From Bradyrhizobium pachyrhizi (GTDB lineage Bacteria; Pseudomonadota; Alphaproteobacteria; Rhizobiales; Xanthobacteraceae): a stretch of DNA of 64,000 nucleotides. The DNA is taken from positions 154,638 to 218,637 of the forward strand of contig NZ_LFIQ01000114.1 in the NCBI RefSeq assembly GCF_001189245.1. The letters run 5' to 3'. Positions 30,981-40,788 of the stretch are shown here, piece after piece; positions within the stretch are counted from its first letter, which is position 1, and the number at the start of each line of letters is the position of its first letter. The position numbers and the translations under genes are program-made. The notes under the pieces were generated by a model. It was not told where the DNA came from and did not search any database. It was given only the letters and a program-made list of their open reading frames with translations.

Positions 30981-31535
30981 CTAGCCCTGCGAGGTCTTTT
31001 TCTTCTTCGGCTTCGCCTGCTTCGGCTCCGGCACAGCGTCCGGGCCGCGCTCGACGGACGACAGGCGCCCCGAGGTAAAGGTGTAGATGCCGGCGCGCGG
31101 GCCGCGCGACCAGGTCACGACCGCAACGCGCCCGCCGCCCGGAGCACTGGACAGGTTGACGCTGTCGGGAGCGCCGATACCGCGCACGACATCGCATTCA
31201 GTGTGGCCGAGTGCAACGCTGCCGCCCGTTGGCTGCGGCGGCGGTGCACCGCCGGCCTGCGCGTTGGCATCGGTGGCGCCCGGCGGCGGTGCCATGCCTG
31301 GACAACTGCCGTCGGCACTAACGAGATCGTCGTTCGTCACCGGCTTGTCCGGCGTCAGTGGCGGCGATTCGATCGAGATGTTGCGGATGAACACCCGCCC
31401 GGGACGCGAGAACCATTCCGCATCGCGCGAAAACAAATCGGATCCGGCGCCCGAACAGCCGGCAAGTCCCGGTGCAAGCACCAGCAAGGCCAGCAGCGAC
31501 TTCCGACTGAATGTTCCGTCCCGCACGATCGACAA
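30981..31535 (-). CDS. Putative outer-membrane lipoprotein, 184 residues
   Basis: A lipobox LAGC at residues 24-27 follows a short hydrophobic h-region (LLALLVLAPG). The mature protein is Pro/Gly/Ala-rich in the middle (GGAPPPQPTGG) with a C-terminal part GHTECDVVRGIGAPDSVNL that is compact. The C-terminus is Lys-rich (KPKKKKTSQG). The start is uncertain: TTG at 31535 or GTG at 31526, since AAGGGG and AGGAG precede them. Conserved domain not recognised. It is convergent with the ABC-F gene and about 100 bp upstream of holC's stop. Confidence 0.7.
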   Translation of the reverse strand: MSIVRDGTFSRKSLLALLVLAPGLAGCSGAGSDLFSRDAEWFSRPGRVFIRNISIESPPLTPDKPVTNDDLVSADGSCPGMAPPPGATDANAQAGGAPPPQPTGGSVALGHTECDVVRGIGAPDSVNLSSAPGGGRVAVVTWSRGPRAGIYTFTSGRLSSVERGPDAVPEPKQAKPKKKKTSQG

Positions 31536-31636
31536 AGCTCCTACCCCTTACCTAAGGGCTTGTCCGAACATCACTTTGCGGCATGACCGTGGCCCGCCCC
31601 AAGAAACGTCGAATTATCATTAATTAGTAGCTATCG

Positions 31637-32089
31637 CTATTGGCGCCGCTGCCAGCGTCCCCGCTCGTCGGTCTGCCAATAGGTGACCTCGAAGCCGCGC
31701 GCCTTGCAAGCAGTCCAGCTTTCCCTGGCCGAGGCAACCGCGTCGGGGTCGTCGCCGTTGAACACGAGGACCACCCGCTCGTAGCTGTCGCAGTCGGCCG
31801 GCAGCGCCGCATTGTCGACCAGGAAGCGGACATTGGCCCGATTCGGATTGCCTTCCTCGATCGACAGGATGATCGGCTGGTCCTGCGCGTCGGCAACCCG
31901 CGAGGTCGCGTGCGGCAGGAATGAATCGTCGCTGTAGGTCCACAGATGCGCGTCGAGCGTCTCGGCACGCTCCTGCGACGTCGATTGCACGACCACGCGC
32001 CAGCCGCGCTCGAGCGACTTCTCGAGCAGCGGCGGCAGCACGCTTTCCAGCGTCATGTTCTGCAGGTGGTAGAACAGAACCTCGGTCAT
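31637..32089 (-). CDS. holC: DNA polymerase III chi subunit
   Basis: 150-residue chi subunit, which links the clamp loader to SSB during replication. MTEVLFYHLQNMTLESVLPP, with the NxTLExVLPxLLEK pattern, and a C-terminal VTYWQTDERGRWQRR are typical. The gene starts 15 bp after the pepA stop, so holC and pepA are a two-gene operon, as in many alphaproteobacteria. Confidence 0.93.
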   Translation of the reverse strand: MTEVLFYHLQNMTLESVLPPLLEKSLERGWRVVVQSTSQERAETLDAHLWTYSDDSFLPHATSRVADAQDQPIILSIEEGNPNRANVRFLVDNAALPADCDSYERVVLVFNGDDPDAVASARESWTACKARGFEVTYWQTDERGRWQRRQ

Positions 32090-32104
32090 GCGCCAGCCGA
32101 CACT

Positions 32105-33607
32105 CTATTTCCCGGCTTCATAATAGTCGGAGACCAGCCGCTCGAGCAGCCGGACGCCATAACCCGAACCCCAGCTCTGATTGATCTCGGTCTTCGGCGC
32201 GCCCATCGCGGTGCCGGCGATGTCGAGATGCGCCCACGGCGTGCCGTCGACGAAACGCTGCAGGAACTGCGCTGCCGTGATCGAGCCGCCGTTGCGCCCG
32301 CCGGTGTTCTTCATGTCGGCGAATTGCGAATCGATCTGCTTGTCGTATTCGGGACCGAGCGGCATGCGCCACACCTTCTCACCGGTCTCGAGGCCGACCT
32401 TGGCCAGGCGCTCGGCGAGCTCGTCGTTGTTGGAGAACATGCCGGCGTGATCGGTGCCGAGCGCGACCATGATCGCGCCGGTCAGCGTGGCCAGATCGAC
32501 CATGAATTTCGGCTTGAACTTCTTGGCGACGTACCAGAGCACGTCGGCGAGCACGAGGCGTCCCTCGGCGTCGGTGTTGATGATTTCGATGGTCTGGCCG
32601 GACATCGAGGTGACGATGTCGCCCGGACGCTGCGCATTGCCGTCGGGCATGTTCTCGACAAGGCCGATGGCACCGACCGCATTGACGCGGGCCTTGCGCG
32701 CCGCCAGCGCGTGCATGAGCCCGACCACGCAGGCCGCACCGCCCATGTCACCCTTCATATCCTCCATGCCACCGGCCGACTTGATGGAGATACCGCCGGT
32801 GTCGAAGCAGACGCCCTTGCCGACGAACGCGACCGGCGCCTCGCTCTTCTTGCCGCCGTTCCAGCGCATGATCACGGTGCGGCCGGGTCGCGCCGATCCC
32901 TGCGCGACGCCGAGCAGCGCGCCCATGCCGAGCTTGGTCATCGCCTTGACGTCGAGCACCTCGACGCTGACGCCGAGTTTGCGAAGCTGGCTGGCGCGGC
33001 GTGCGAATTCCTCGGGATACAGCACGTTCGGCGGCTCGTTGACGAGCTCACGCGCCAGATTCACACCGTCGACGACAGACGCTTCAGGCGCATAGGCCTT
33101 CTTGGCGGCGGCAACATCGTCGACGGCGATCGAGACGTCGGCCCGCACGGCACCGTCCTCGCCGTCCTTCTTCTTGGTCTTGTAGCGGTCGAACTTGTAG
33201 GCGCGCAGACGGATGCCGGTGGCGATCGCGGCAGCCTGGCCGGCGGCCATCGCGGCTTCGGGCAGTTCCGCGAGCACGGTCATCGAACCGCTGCCGGCAT
33301 TGAGCTTGCCGGCCGCCACGCCGCCAAACTTGAGAAAATCCTTCTCCTTGAGGTCGGCCGCCTTGCCGGTGCCGATCACGATTAGCCGCTCGACCTTGAT
33401 TCCCTCCGGCGCCAGGATGTCGAGGACCGCCCCGCTCTTGCCCTTGAACTGGTTGGCGGCCGCAGCCCGCTTGACCGTCTCGGCGGCGGCTCCCAGCGCC
33501 TTCCGGGCGGCGGCTCCCAGCTTCAATTGGTCGTCGCAAAAGACCACCAGAATACCGCGAACGGACGCGGAGAACGGGACAAAGCCGACCTTGACGGCGT
33601 CGGACAT
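32105..33607 (-). CDS. pepA: Leucyl aminopeptidase
   Basis: M17 metallo-aminopeptidase, 500 residues, hexameric and dependent on two metal ions. Metal and catalytic blocks are [26 protein letters not shown] and the signature [12 protein letters not shown]. The ATG at 33607 follows GGAGGA (spacing about 7). In some bacteria PepA also binds DNA, but no evidence of that is available here. It is divergent from lptF across 370 bp that contain a CtrA-like site. Confidence 0.97.
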   Translation of the reverse strand: MSDAVKVGFVPFSASVRGILVVFCDDQLKLGAAARKALGAAAETVKRAAAANQFKGKSGAVLDILAPEGIKVERLIVIGTGKAADLKEKDFLKFGGVAAGKLNAGSGSMTVLAELPEAAMAAGQAAAIATGIRLRAYKFDRYKTKKKDGEDGAVRADVSIAVDDVAAAKKAYAPEASVVDGVNLARELVNEPPNVLYPEEFARRASQLRKLGVSVEVLDVKAMTKLGMGALLGVAQGSARPGRTVIMRWNGGKKSEAPVAFVGKGVCFDTGGISIKSAGGMEDMKGDMGGAACVVGLMHALAARKARVNAVGAIGLVENMPDGNAQRPGDIVTSMSGQTIEIINTDAEGRLVLADVLWYVAKKFKPKFMVDLATLTGAIMVALGTDHAGMFSNNDELAERLAKVGLETGEKVWRMPLGPEYDKQIDSQFADMKNTGGRNGGSITAAQFLQRFVDGTPWAHLDIAGTAMGAPKTEINQSWGSGYGVRLLERLVSDYYEAGK

Positions 33608-33977
33608 AGGAAAATCCTCCAGAACTCAGGGTGTTGCTCGGACCTGAGGCGGTCCTTCCGGCACGCGGGGTGAGCATTGCGATGGCGGTCCGGAACCGGC
33701 CCGGACCGGGCTTGTCGTACACTATGACCCGCCGGCTGCGCCGCTGCCAAGCGCCGGAGTGGCCGGAAGGCCACAAAAGCGATTAATTAACCATAAATTA
33801 AGCGCGCCTTGGCCCGGCCATTTTGTTGACGGATCAAAGGGATGGTAGTGAGAGAGTGACTAGAGAGTGAGCCGGACGGATCCGCGGCTCGACCATAGGG
33901 GAACCCGGGTTGACGGGGATGGTCGAAAGCCGTGCGTTTGGTTGCGTGCAGGGGGCCTTGGGGGTCGTGCGGTAGCG
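33608..33977. other. Divergent pepA/lptF intergenic region
   Basis: 370 bp with no gene. It contains the TTAA-N7-TTAA site (33787-33801) and an AT-rich run unlike the surrounding GC-rich DNA, suggesting a promoter region. Nothing else recognisable. Confidence 0.45.
33787..33801. promoter_or_regulatory. Putative CtrA-binding site
   Basis: TTAACCATAAATTAA is an exact TTAA-N7-TTAA, the alphaproteobacterial CtrA consensus. It is 177 bp upstream of the lptF ATG and 180 bp upstream of pepA. Inferred from motif only. Confidence 0.45.
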
Positions 33978-35144
33978 ATGGGGTCGATCGACAAGTACAT
34001 CTTTAAAACGACGCTGGCGTCGTTTGCGCTTGTCCTGGTCAGCCTCACCGGCGTGATCTGGATTACGCAAGCGCTGCGCGGCATCGACCTGATGACCAGC
34101 CAGGGTCAGACCATCCTCACCTTCCTTGGCATCACCGGTCTCGTGATTCCCGCCCTGGTGCTGATCATCGCTCCGATCGCGCTGATGATCGCGATCTCCC
34201 ACACGCTGAACAAGCTCGCGACCGATTCCGAAATCATCGTCATGAACGCGGCGGGCTTCTCGCCGATCCGGCTGTTCCGGCCGTTCTTCCTTGCCACCTG
34301 CGTGGTGGCGGCGCTGGTCGCCTTCATCGGCGCCTATCTCGCCCCCGACGGCATGCGCCGAATCAAGCAGTGGGACGCCGAGATCACCGCCGACGTGCTG
34401 ACCAACATCCTGCAGCCCGGCCGCTTCGCCCAGCTCGACCAGAACTTGACGATCCGGATCCGCGAGCGCCTGCCCGGCGGCGTGCTCGGCGGCGTCTTCG
34501 TCGACGATCGCCGCGATCCGCAGGAGCGCGTCACCATCATCGCCGACCACGGCACCGTGCAGAAGACTGATCGAGGTTCATACCTCGTGCTCTATGACGG
34601 CAATCTGCAGCGGTTCGAGGTTGGCAAGCGCGATCCGGCGCTGGTCGCGTTCGCCCGTTACGCCTTTGACATGTCGAAATTCTCGCAGGGGCGCGACGTC
34701 ACGCTCGGGATTCGCGAGCGCTATCTTTGGGAGTTGATGTGGCCGGACGAGGAAGACAAGACCTATCAGCAGCTGTCGGGCCAGTTCTTCGCGGAGCTGC
34801 ATGATCGCTTCATGGCGCCGATCTATCCGTTTGCGTTCGCTGCCCTCACCTTCGCCTTCCTCGGCGCGCCGCGCACCACGCGCCAGAGCCGCAATTTCTC
34901 GATCGGCGGCTCGGTATTCGCGGTGTTCGGCCTGCGCATGGTCGGGTTCGCCTGCTCGGTCATGGCGGTGAAGACGCCGCTCGCGGCGCTGGTGCAATAT
35001 CTGATGCTGTTCGGCGGCATCGGCGTCGGCATCTGGATGATCGTCGGCGGCGTGGTCGTCGAACCGCCGCCGCGGCTGATGGAAGCGATCAACAGGAACA
35101 ACGAGCGCATTGCGCGCCTCTTCCGGAGGCCGGCAACCGCATGA
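33978..35144 (+). CDS. lptF: LPS export permease LptF
   Basis: Inner-membrane permease of the LptB2FG ABC transporter that extracts LPS for delivery to the outer membrane. 388 residues from the ATG at 33978 (MGSIDKYIFKTTLASFALVL). The pattern of about three helices, a periplasmic beta-jellyroll domain and three more helices is visible. An upstream in-frame start at 33867 would add non-hydrophobic residues and is less likely. Stop overlaps the lptG start by four bases. Confidence 0.93.
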   Translation: MGSIDKYIFKTTLASFALVLVSLTGVIWITQALRGIDLMTSQGQTILTFLGITGLVIPALVLIIAPIALMIAISHTLNKLATDSEIIVMNAAGFSPIRLFRPFFLATCVVAALVAFIGAYLAPDGMRRIKQWDAEITADVLTNILQPGRFAQLDQNLTIRIRERLPGGVLGGVFVDDRRDPQERVTIIADHGTVQKTDRGSYLVLYDGNLQRFEVGKRDPALVAFARYAFDMSKFSQGRDVTLGIRERYLWELMWPDEEDKTYQQLSGQFFAELHDRFMAPIYPFAFAALTFAFLGAPRTTRQSRNFSIGGSVFAVFGLRMVGFACSVMAVKTPLAALVQYLMLFGGIGVGIWMIVGGVVVEPPPRLMEAINRNNERIARLFRRPATA

Positions 35145-36238
35145 GTATGGTCACAAACACGCTCGGGCGTTATTTCGCCGGCCGCTTCGTGGTCGCGGCG
35201 GTGGGGGTGTTCGCGGGCATCTTCGTGCTGCTCGTGCTGGTCGATTACATCGAGATGGTGCGCAAGACGTCGGGCCTCGTCTCGGCCTCCGCGATCACGG
35301 TCGCGGAGACTTCCCTGTTCCGGGTGCCGCAGCTGCTCGAGAAGCTGATGCCGTTCTGCGTGCTGATCGGCGCCATGACTTGCTACCTCGCCTTGTCGCG
35401 GCGGCTGGAGCTCGTCGTCGCCCGCGCCGCCGGCGTCTCGGCCTGGCAATTCATCTCGCCGGCGCTCGCCAGTGCGATCATGCTCGGCATCTTCGCGACC
35501 ACCGCCTACAATCCGGTATCGGCCAATCTGCGTGAGCTCTCCAAACGGATGGAGGCCGAGCTATTCGGCTCGGCGCCCGGCGGCGGCATACAGGACGCGT
35601 CCGGCTTCTGGCTGAACCAGATCAACGACGAGGGTCAGGCGATCATCAATGCGGCCCGCAGCGAACAGCAGGGCGTGCGGCTGACCGGCCTCACCGTGTT
35701 CCGATTCGATACGGCACTCCAGTTCAAGGAGCGAATCGAAGCGCGCGAAGCGGCGCTCGAAGACGGCCGTTGGGTGTTCAAGGGAGTGCGCCGATTCACC
35801 CTCGACAAGCCTCCGGTGGATCAGGACACCTTCTACCTGACCACCACCCTTACACCGGCACAGGTGCGCAACAGTTTCTCCACCCCGGAAACTGTGTCCT
35901 TTTGGCAACTGCCGAACTACATCCGTTCGTCGGAGAGCTCAGGGTTCGCGACGGCTGGCTATCGCTTGCAGTATCACAAGCTCATCGCACAGCCGTTTTT
36001 GCTGGCTGCGATGGTGATGTTGGCGGCTTCTGTGAGCCTCCGCTTCTTTCGGATGGGCGGCGTGCAGAAGATGGTTTTGAGTGGCGTGGGCGCAGGCTTT
36101 CTGCTCTACGTGCTGTCGAAAGTAACTGAAGATTTGAGCAAGGCTGAGTTGATGCATCCCATCGCTGCGGCGTGGTTGCCTGTCGTTGTGGGCAGCCTCA
36201 CCGGTTTCTTAGCCTTGCTGTACCAGGAGGACGGGTAG
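35141..36238 (+). CDS. lptG: LPS export permease LptG
   Basis: Partner of LptF, 365 residues, same topology: NTLGRYFAGRFVVAAVGVFAG at the N-terminus, MLAASVSLRFFRMGG near the C-terminal helices. It overlaps lptF by ATGA (35141-35144) and its stop TAG shares its G with the lptD GTG start, so lptF, lptG and lptD are tightly coupled. Confidence 0.94.
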   Translation: MSMVTNTLGRYFAGRFVVAAVGVFAGIFVLLVLVDYIEMVRKTSGLVSASAITVAETSLFRVPQLLEKLMPFCVLIGAMTCYLALSRRLELVVARAAGVSAWQFISPALASAIMLGIFATTAYNPVSANLRELSKRMEAELFGSAPGGGIQDASGFWLNQINDEGQAIINAARSEQQGVRLTGLTVFRFDTALQFKERIEAREAALEDGRWVFKGVRRFTLDKPPVDQDTFYLTTTLTPAQVRNSFSTPETVSFWQLPNYIRSSESSGFATAGYRLQYHKLIAQPFLLAAMVMLAASVSLRFFRMGGVQKMVLSGVGAGFLLYVLSKVTEDLSKAELMHPIAAAWLPVVVGSLTGFLALLYQEDG

Positions 36239-38739
36239 TGGCTATCGTCGCCGCCCGCCAGTTGAGGTCGCCTGCTCTCGGGCGGCGCAGTGTCCTGCGC
36301 CGTCAACGGAGCCGCATGGCCGCGTTTGGCGTTTCGATCTCAGCTCTCCTCGCCGCGTTCGTCGTGGTCAGCGCGCTCGACGTTGTCGCGTCGACGCCGG
36401 CTGCCGCGCAGGCCTTCACCTATAATCCGCGCCCGCCGAAGCCGCCCCGCCCGCCGGCCAAGAATGACGGGCAGATGCTGGTTCAGGCGACCGAGGTCGA
36501 TTACGACTACAACAACCAGCGCATCTCGGCCGTTGGCAACGTCCAGATGTTCTACAACGGCACCAGCGTCGAGGCCGACAAGGTCATCTACGACCAGAAG
36601 ACCAAGCGTCTTCATGCCGAAGGCAACATCCGCATGACCGATGCGGAAGGCAAGATCACCTACGCCAACATCGTTGATCTCAGCGACGACTACCGCGACG
36701 GCTTCGTCGATTCGCTGCGCGTCGACACTGAAGACCAGACGCGCATGGCGGCGACCCGCGCCGATCGGTCCAGCGGCAATTACACGGTGTTCGACAACGG
36801 CGTTTATACTGCCTGTGCGCCCTGTAAGGATGATCCGAAGAAGCCGCCGCTCTGGCAGGTCAAGGGCGCGCGCATCATCCATAACCAGACCGAGAAGATG
36901 CTCTATTTCGAGAACGCCCAGCTCGAGTTCTTCGGCGTTCCGATGGCGTATCTGCCCTACTTCTCGACGCCCGATCCGACCGTGAAGCGCAAGAGCGGCT
37001 TCCTGATGCCGGGCTTCACCACGTATTCGGCGTTCGGCGTCGGCGTCGAAATCCCCTATTACTTCGCGCTCGCGCCGGACTTCGACGCGACGTTCAATCC
37101 GCGCATCACCTCGAAGCAGGGCGTGCTGTTCCAGGGCGAATTCCGGCAGCGCCTGTCGAACGGCGCCTATCAGATCCGGCTCTACGGCATCGACCAGCTT
37201 GATCAAGGCGCCTTCGCCGGCCAGCCCGGCGACCGCCAGTTCCGCGGCGGCGTCGAGACCAAGGGTCAGTTCGCGCTGAACGACAAATGGACCTGGGGCT
37301 GGGACGGCGTGCTGCTGTCCGACTACTACTTCATGTCCGATTACCGGCTGGCCCAGTACAAGGACCCGTTCGGATCGTTCCTGTCGCTGCCGACCGAGGC
37401 GATCTCGCAGCTCTATCTGACCGGCGTCGGCAACCGCAGCTTCTTCGACGCGCGCGCGATCTATTATCTCAGCTACTCCGGCAACCAGAACCAGGTTCCG
37501 GTGGTCGCGCCTGTTATCGACTACAACAACGTGATCAACAGCCCGATCTTCGGTGGCGAGTTCAGCTACAAGGTGAACTTCACCAACCTGACCCGCGAAA
37601 CCGCGGTGTTCGACCCGATCACGGCACAGGCCGCCGACCCCCTTAACCCGTTGTGCACGACCACGTCCGCTGATCCGATGGCGCGGACGCCGTCGCAGTG
37701 CCTGCTGCGCGGCATGCCCGGCACCTACACGAGGCTGACCGCCGAGGCGCAGTGGCGCAAATCCTATACCGACCCGCTCGGCCAGATCTGGACGCCGTTC
37801 GCCAGCGTCCGCGCCGATGCCATCAACGCCGACATCTCGAACCAGCCCGGCGTTTCCAACTTCCTGCCGGTCGGCGACACCCAGACGGTTCGCCTGATGC
37901 CGACCGTCGGCTTCGAATACCGCTACCCCTTCATCAACGTGCAGCCGTGGGGCACGACGACCGTCGAGCCGATCGCGCAGGTCATCATCCGGCCCAACGA
38001 GCCCGACGCCGGCAGGCTTCCGAACGAGGACGCGCAGAGCCTGGTGTTCGATACCTCGAACCTGTTCGCGGTCGACAAATTCTCCGGCTACGACCGCGTC
38101 GAGGGCGGCAGCCGCGCCAATGTCGGCGTGCAGGCCACCACGCAGTTCGATCGCGGCGGCAGCGTCAAGGCGATGTTCGGACAGTCCTACCAGATGTTCG
38201 GGTTGAACTCGTTCGCGGTCGCGGACGTCACCAACACCGGCCTCGACTCCGGCCTGCAGAATCCGCGCTCGGACTATGTCGCGAGCCTCGCCTACTCGCC
38301 CAACCGCACCTACACGTTCAGCGTCCGCTCGCGGATGGACGAGGCGACCTGGAACATCAACCGATTCGAGGCCCAGGCCAGCGCGAACTTCGACCGCTGG
38401 TCGGTCAGCCTGATGTACGGCGACTATGCCGCGCAGCCGGAGCTTGGCTATTTGACGCGCCGCGAAGGCATCCTCGCCAGCGGATCGGTCAAGGTGGCCG
38501 CGAACTGGGTGGTTCAGGGCGCGGCGCGCTGGGACCTTGAAGCGAACAAAATCAACCAGTACGCGTTCGGCGCGGGCTATGTGGACGACTGCTTCGTGCT
38601 GGCCGCCAACTATGTCACGTCCTATACCTATCAGGCCGGCTCGACGCCGCCCGTCCTCAGCCACGCGTTCATGTTCCAGATCGGGCTGCGGACGATCGCG
38701 CAGACCTCCACGTCCAGCAGTTCGGCTGGCATGCAGTAG
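36238..38739 (+). CDS. lptD: LPS-assembly outer-membrane protein LptD
   Basis: Outer-membrane beta-barrel that inserts LPS into the outer leaflet. 833 residues from the GTG at 36238, which shares its first base with the lptG stop and has AGGAGG (36225-36230) with 7-nt spacing. The N-terminal signal (AAFGVSISALLAAFVVVSALD region) is followed by an LptA-like OstA domain (about 70-190, DYNNQRISAVGNVQMFYNG) and a C-terminal beta-barrel with repeated aromatic strands. The upstream start at 36172 would overlap lptG and lacks a good site. Confidence 0.94.
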   Translation: MAIVAARQLRSPALGRRSVLRRQRSRMAAFGVSISALLAAFVVVSALDVVASTPAAAQAFTYNPRPPKPPRPPAKNDGQMLVQATEVDYDYNNQRISAVGNVQMFYNGTSVEADKVIYDQKTKRLHAEGNIRMTDAEGKITYANIVDLSDDYRDGFVDSLRVDTEDQTRMAATRADRSSGNYTVFDNGVYTACAPCKDDPKKPPLWQVKGARIIHNQTEKMLYFENAQLEFFGVPMAYLPYFSTPDPTVKRKSGFLMPGFTTYSAFGVGVEIPYYFALAPDFDATFNPRITSKQGVLFQGEFRQRLSNGAYQIRLYGIDQLDQGAFAGQPGDRQFRGGVETKGQFALNDKWTWGWDGVLLSDYYFMSDYRLAQYKDPFGSFLSLPTEAISQLYLTGVGNRSFFDARAIYYLSYSGNQNQVPVVAPVIDYNNVINSPIFGGEFSYKVNFTNLTRETAVFDPITAQAADPLNPLCTTTSADPMARTPSQCLLRGMPGTYTRLTAEAQWRKSYTDPLGQIWTPFASVRADAINADISNQPGVSNFLPVGDTQTVRLMPTVGFEYRYPFINVQPWGTTTVEPIAQVIIRPNEPDAGRLPNEDAQSLVFDTSNLFAVDKFSGYDRVEGGSRANVGVQATTQFDRGGSVKAMFGQSYQMFGLNSFAVADVTNTGLDSGLQNPRSDYVASLAYSPNRTYTFSVRSRMDEATWNINRFEAQASANFDRWSVSLMYGDYAAQPELGYLTRREGILASGSVKVAANWVVQGAARWDLEANKINQYAFGAGYVDDCFVLAANYVTSYTYQAGSTPPVLSHAFMFQIGLRTIAQTSTSSSSAGMQ

Positions 38740-38812
38740 CGAGCGGTCTGGCGGGGGGCTTGGATTGCCTGCGGGCCTGGGGCTCTGGCTTGAATTGGTT
38801 TAAACGGCTGAC

Positions 38813-39769
38813 ATGACGATAATGACGACCGCTAGCCTGCCAACGCGCCGCCATCAGCTAGTGTTGAGTTCCCTGCTGGCTCTTTTCCTCCTGCTCGGAG
38901 GCGGTGCGCGACTGCATGCCCAGGCCATCGCCGTGATGGTCAATGGCGAGCCTATCACCAATTACGACATCGAGCAGCGTGCCAAGCTGAACGCCCTGAC
39001 CGGCGGCAAGACGCCTGATCGGAAGACCGTCCTCGACGAGCTGATCGATGAGAAGCTGAAGATCAAGGAAGCCAAGAAATTCGGCGTCGATCCCTCCGCC
39101 GGCGATATCGACCAGTCCTTCGGCGGCATGGCGCAGCGGATGCGGCTTTCCGGCGACCAGCTCACCAAGGTGCTCGAGGGCAAGGGCATCCGCCCGGACA
39201 CGCTGAAGCAACGCATCAGGGCCGACATGGTCTGGACCAGCCTGGTCCGCGGCCGCTTCAAGGAAAGCCTGCAGGTTGGCGAAAAGGACGTGGCCAACGC
39301 GGTCAAGGAGACCGGAGGGGCGGCTGAGGCCGAGGCGTTCGAATACAGGATGCAGCCCGTCGTTCTGATCGTGCCCCGCGGCGCGCCGCAGTCGGAGTTC
39401 GAGGGGCGCCGCAAGGAAGCGGACAGCCTGCGTGAGCGCGTCACCAGTTGCGAGGAAGCCAACACCTTCTTCAAGTCGATGCGCAACGCCGCGATCCGCG
39501 AGATAGTCGTGAAGACCTCGGCTGACCTGCCGCAGTCGCTGCGCGACATCCTGGACAAGACCCCGGTCGGCCACCTCACCCCTCCCGAGGTCACCAAGCA
39601 GGGCGTTGAAATGGTCGCCCTCTGCGGCAGGAAGGCAACCACCGTCGACACGCCGAAGAAGCGTGAGATGCGCGACAAGATGTACGTGCAGAAGTACGAG
39701 GCGAAGTCGAAGGCCTACCTGCAGGAAGTCCGAAAAGCCGCGATGATCGAATATCCAGGCGGGCGATGA
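38813..39769 (+). CDS. SurA-like periplasmic chaperone / peptidyl-prolyl isomerase
   Basis: 318 residues with a signal peptide (about 1-37, LVLSSLLALFLLLGGGARLHAQ) and the SurA N-terminal signature AIAVMVNGEPITNYDIEQRAK. A divergent parvulin-like region follows (about 170-300), in which catalytic residues are not clearly recognised. It likely escorts outer-membrane proteins such as LptD, its neighbour 74 bp upstream. The ATG at 38813 or 38822 is possible. Confidence 0.88.
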   Translation: MTIMTTASLPTRRHQLVLSSLLALFLLLGGGARLHAQAIAVMVNGEPITNYDIEQRAKLNALTGGKTPDRKTVLDELIDEKLKIKEAKKFGVDPSAGDIDQSFGGMAQRMRLSGDQLTKVLEGKGIRPDTLKQRIRADMVWTSLVRGRFKESLQVGEKDVANAVKETGGAAEAEAFEYRMQPVVLIVPRGAPQSEFEGRRKEADSLRERVTSCEEANTFFKSMRNAAIREIVVKTSADLPQSLRDILDKTPVGHLTPPEVTKQGVEMVALCGRKATTVDTPKKREMRDKMYVQKYEAKSKAYLQEVRKAAMIEYPGGR

Positions 39770-39786
39770 TCGACTATCGTTGACGC

Positions 39787-40788
39787 ATGGCTCAACCTCT
39801 CGCACTGACATCCGGCGAGCCCGCAGGCATCGGCCCCGACATCACGCTCGCCGCATGGCTGCGACGCCGCGAACTCGATCTCCCGCCGTTCTATCTGCTC
39901 GGCGACCGCGCCTCGCTTGGCGAACGCGCCAAGGCGCTCGGACTTGCCGTCGAGTTGGCCGAGGTCAGCGCCGAGGAGGCATCCGCGACGTTCGAACGCG
40001 CCCTCCCCGTGGTTGCGACCGGCAAGGCGGCGACGGCGCGACCGGGCCAGCCCGACGGTACGAGCGCCGATGCGGCGCTGGCATCGATCCGGCAGGCCGT
40101 CGCCGATGTCGCCGCCGGCAAGGCCAGCGCCGTCGTCACCAATCCGATCGCCAAGAACGTGCTGTACCGCGCCGGCTTCCGGCATCCCGGCCACACAGAG
40201 TTCTTGGCCGAGCTTGCCGCAAGCGGCGGGCATGCGCCGCAGCCGGTGATGATGCTGTGGTCGCCGGCCCTCGCCGTCGTCCCGGTGACGATCCATGTGT
40301 CGGTCCGCGAGGCGCTGGCGCAATTGTCGGCCGACCTGATCGTGTCGACCGCGCGGATAGTGGTCGCGGACATGAAGGCGCGGTTCGGTCTCGCGGCGCC
40401 GCGGTTCGCCATTGCCGGCCTCAATCCCCATGCCGGCGAAGACGGCACGCTCGGCATGGAAGACGTCGAGATCGTCGCGCCCGCGGTCGAGATCCTGCGC
40501 CGCGACGGCATTGCCGTCCGGGGCCCGCTGCCGGCCGACACCATGTTCCACGCAGCCGCGCGCAAGACCTATGACTGCGCGATCTGCATGTATCACGATC
40601 AGGCGCTGATCCCGATCAAGACCGTGGCGTTCGAGGACGCCGTCAACGTCACGCTGGGGCTGCCCTTCATCCGGACGTCGCCCGATCACGGCACCGCATT
40701 CGATATCGCCGGCACCGGCAAGGCCAATCCATCGAGCCTGATCGCGGCCCTCCGGCTCGCCGCGCGCATGGCCGCGGCATCAAGCTAA
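39787..40788 (+). CDS. pdxA: 4-hydroxythreonine-4-phosphate dehydrogenase
   Basis: NAD-dependent enzyme of pyridoxal phosphate synthesis, 333 residues. Metal ligands are in FRHPGHTEFLAEL, NPHAGEDG and MYHDQALIPIK. Begins LTSGEPAGIGPDI. It lies 17 bp after the SurA-like gene and its stop abuts the rsmA GTG; the surA-pdxA-rsmA order is widespread in proteobacteria. Confidence 0.97.
   Translation: MAQPLALTSGEPAGIGPDITLAAWLRRRELDLPPFYLLGDRASLGERAKALGLAVELAEVSAEEASATFERALPVVATGKAATARPGQPDGTSADAALASIRQAVADVAAGKASAVVTNPIAKNVLYRAGFRHPGHTEFLAELAASGGHAPQPVMMLWSPALAVVPVTIHVSVREALAQLSADLIVSTARIVVADMKARFGLAAPRFAIAGLNPHAGEDGTLGMEDVEIVAPAVEILRRDGIAVRGPLPADTMFHAAARKTYDCAICMYHDQALIPIKTVAFEDAVNVTLGLPFIRTSPDHGTAFDIAGTGKANPSSLIAALRLAARMAAASS

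Noticed and set aside
36172..36237. Longer N-terminus of LptD
   Set aside because: Overlaps lptG by 66 bp and has no ribosome binding site, whereas the GTG at 36238 has a strong one.
36340..38664. 774-codon open frame on the minus strand
   Set aside because: Exactly antisense to lptD, with Arg/Val/Gly-rich composition and no recognisable domain; a GC-driven shadow.
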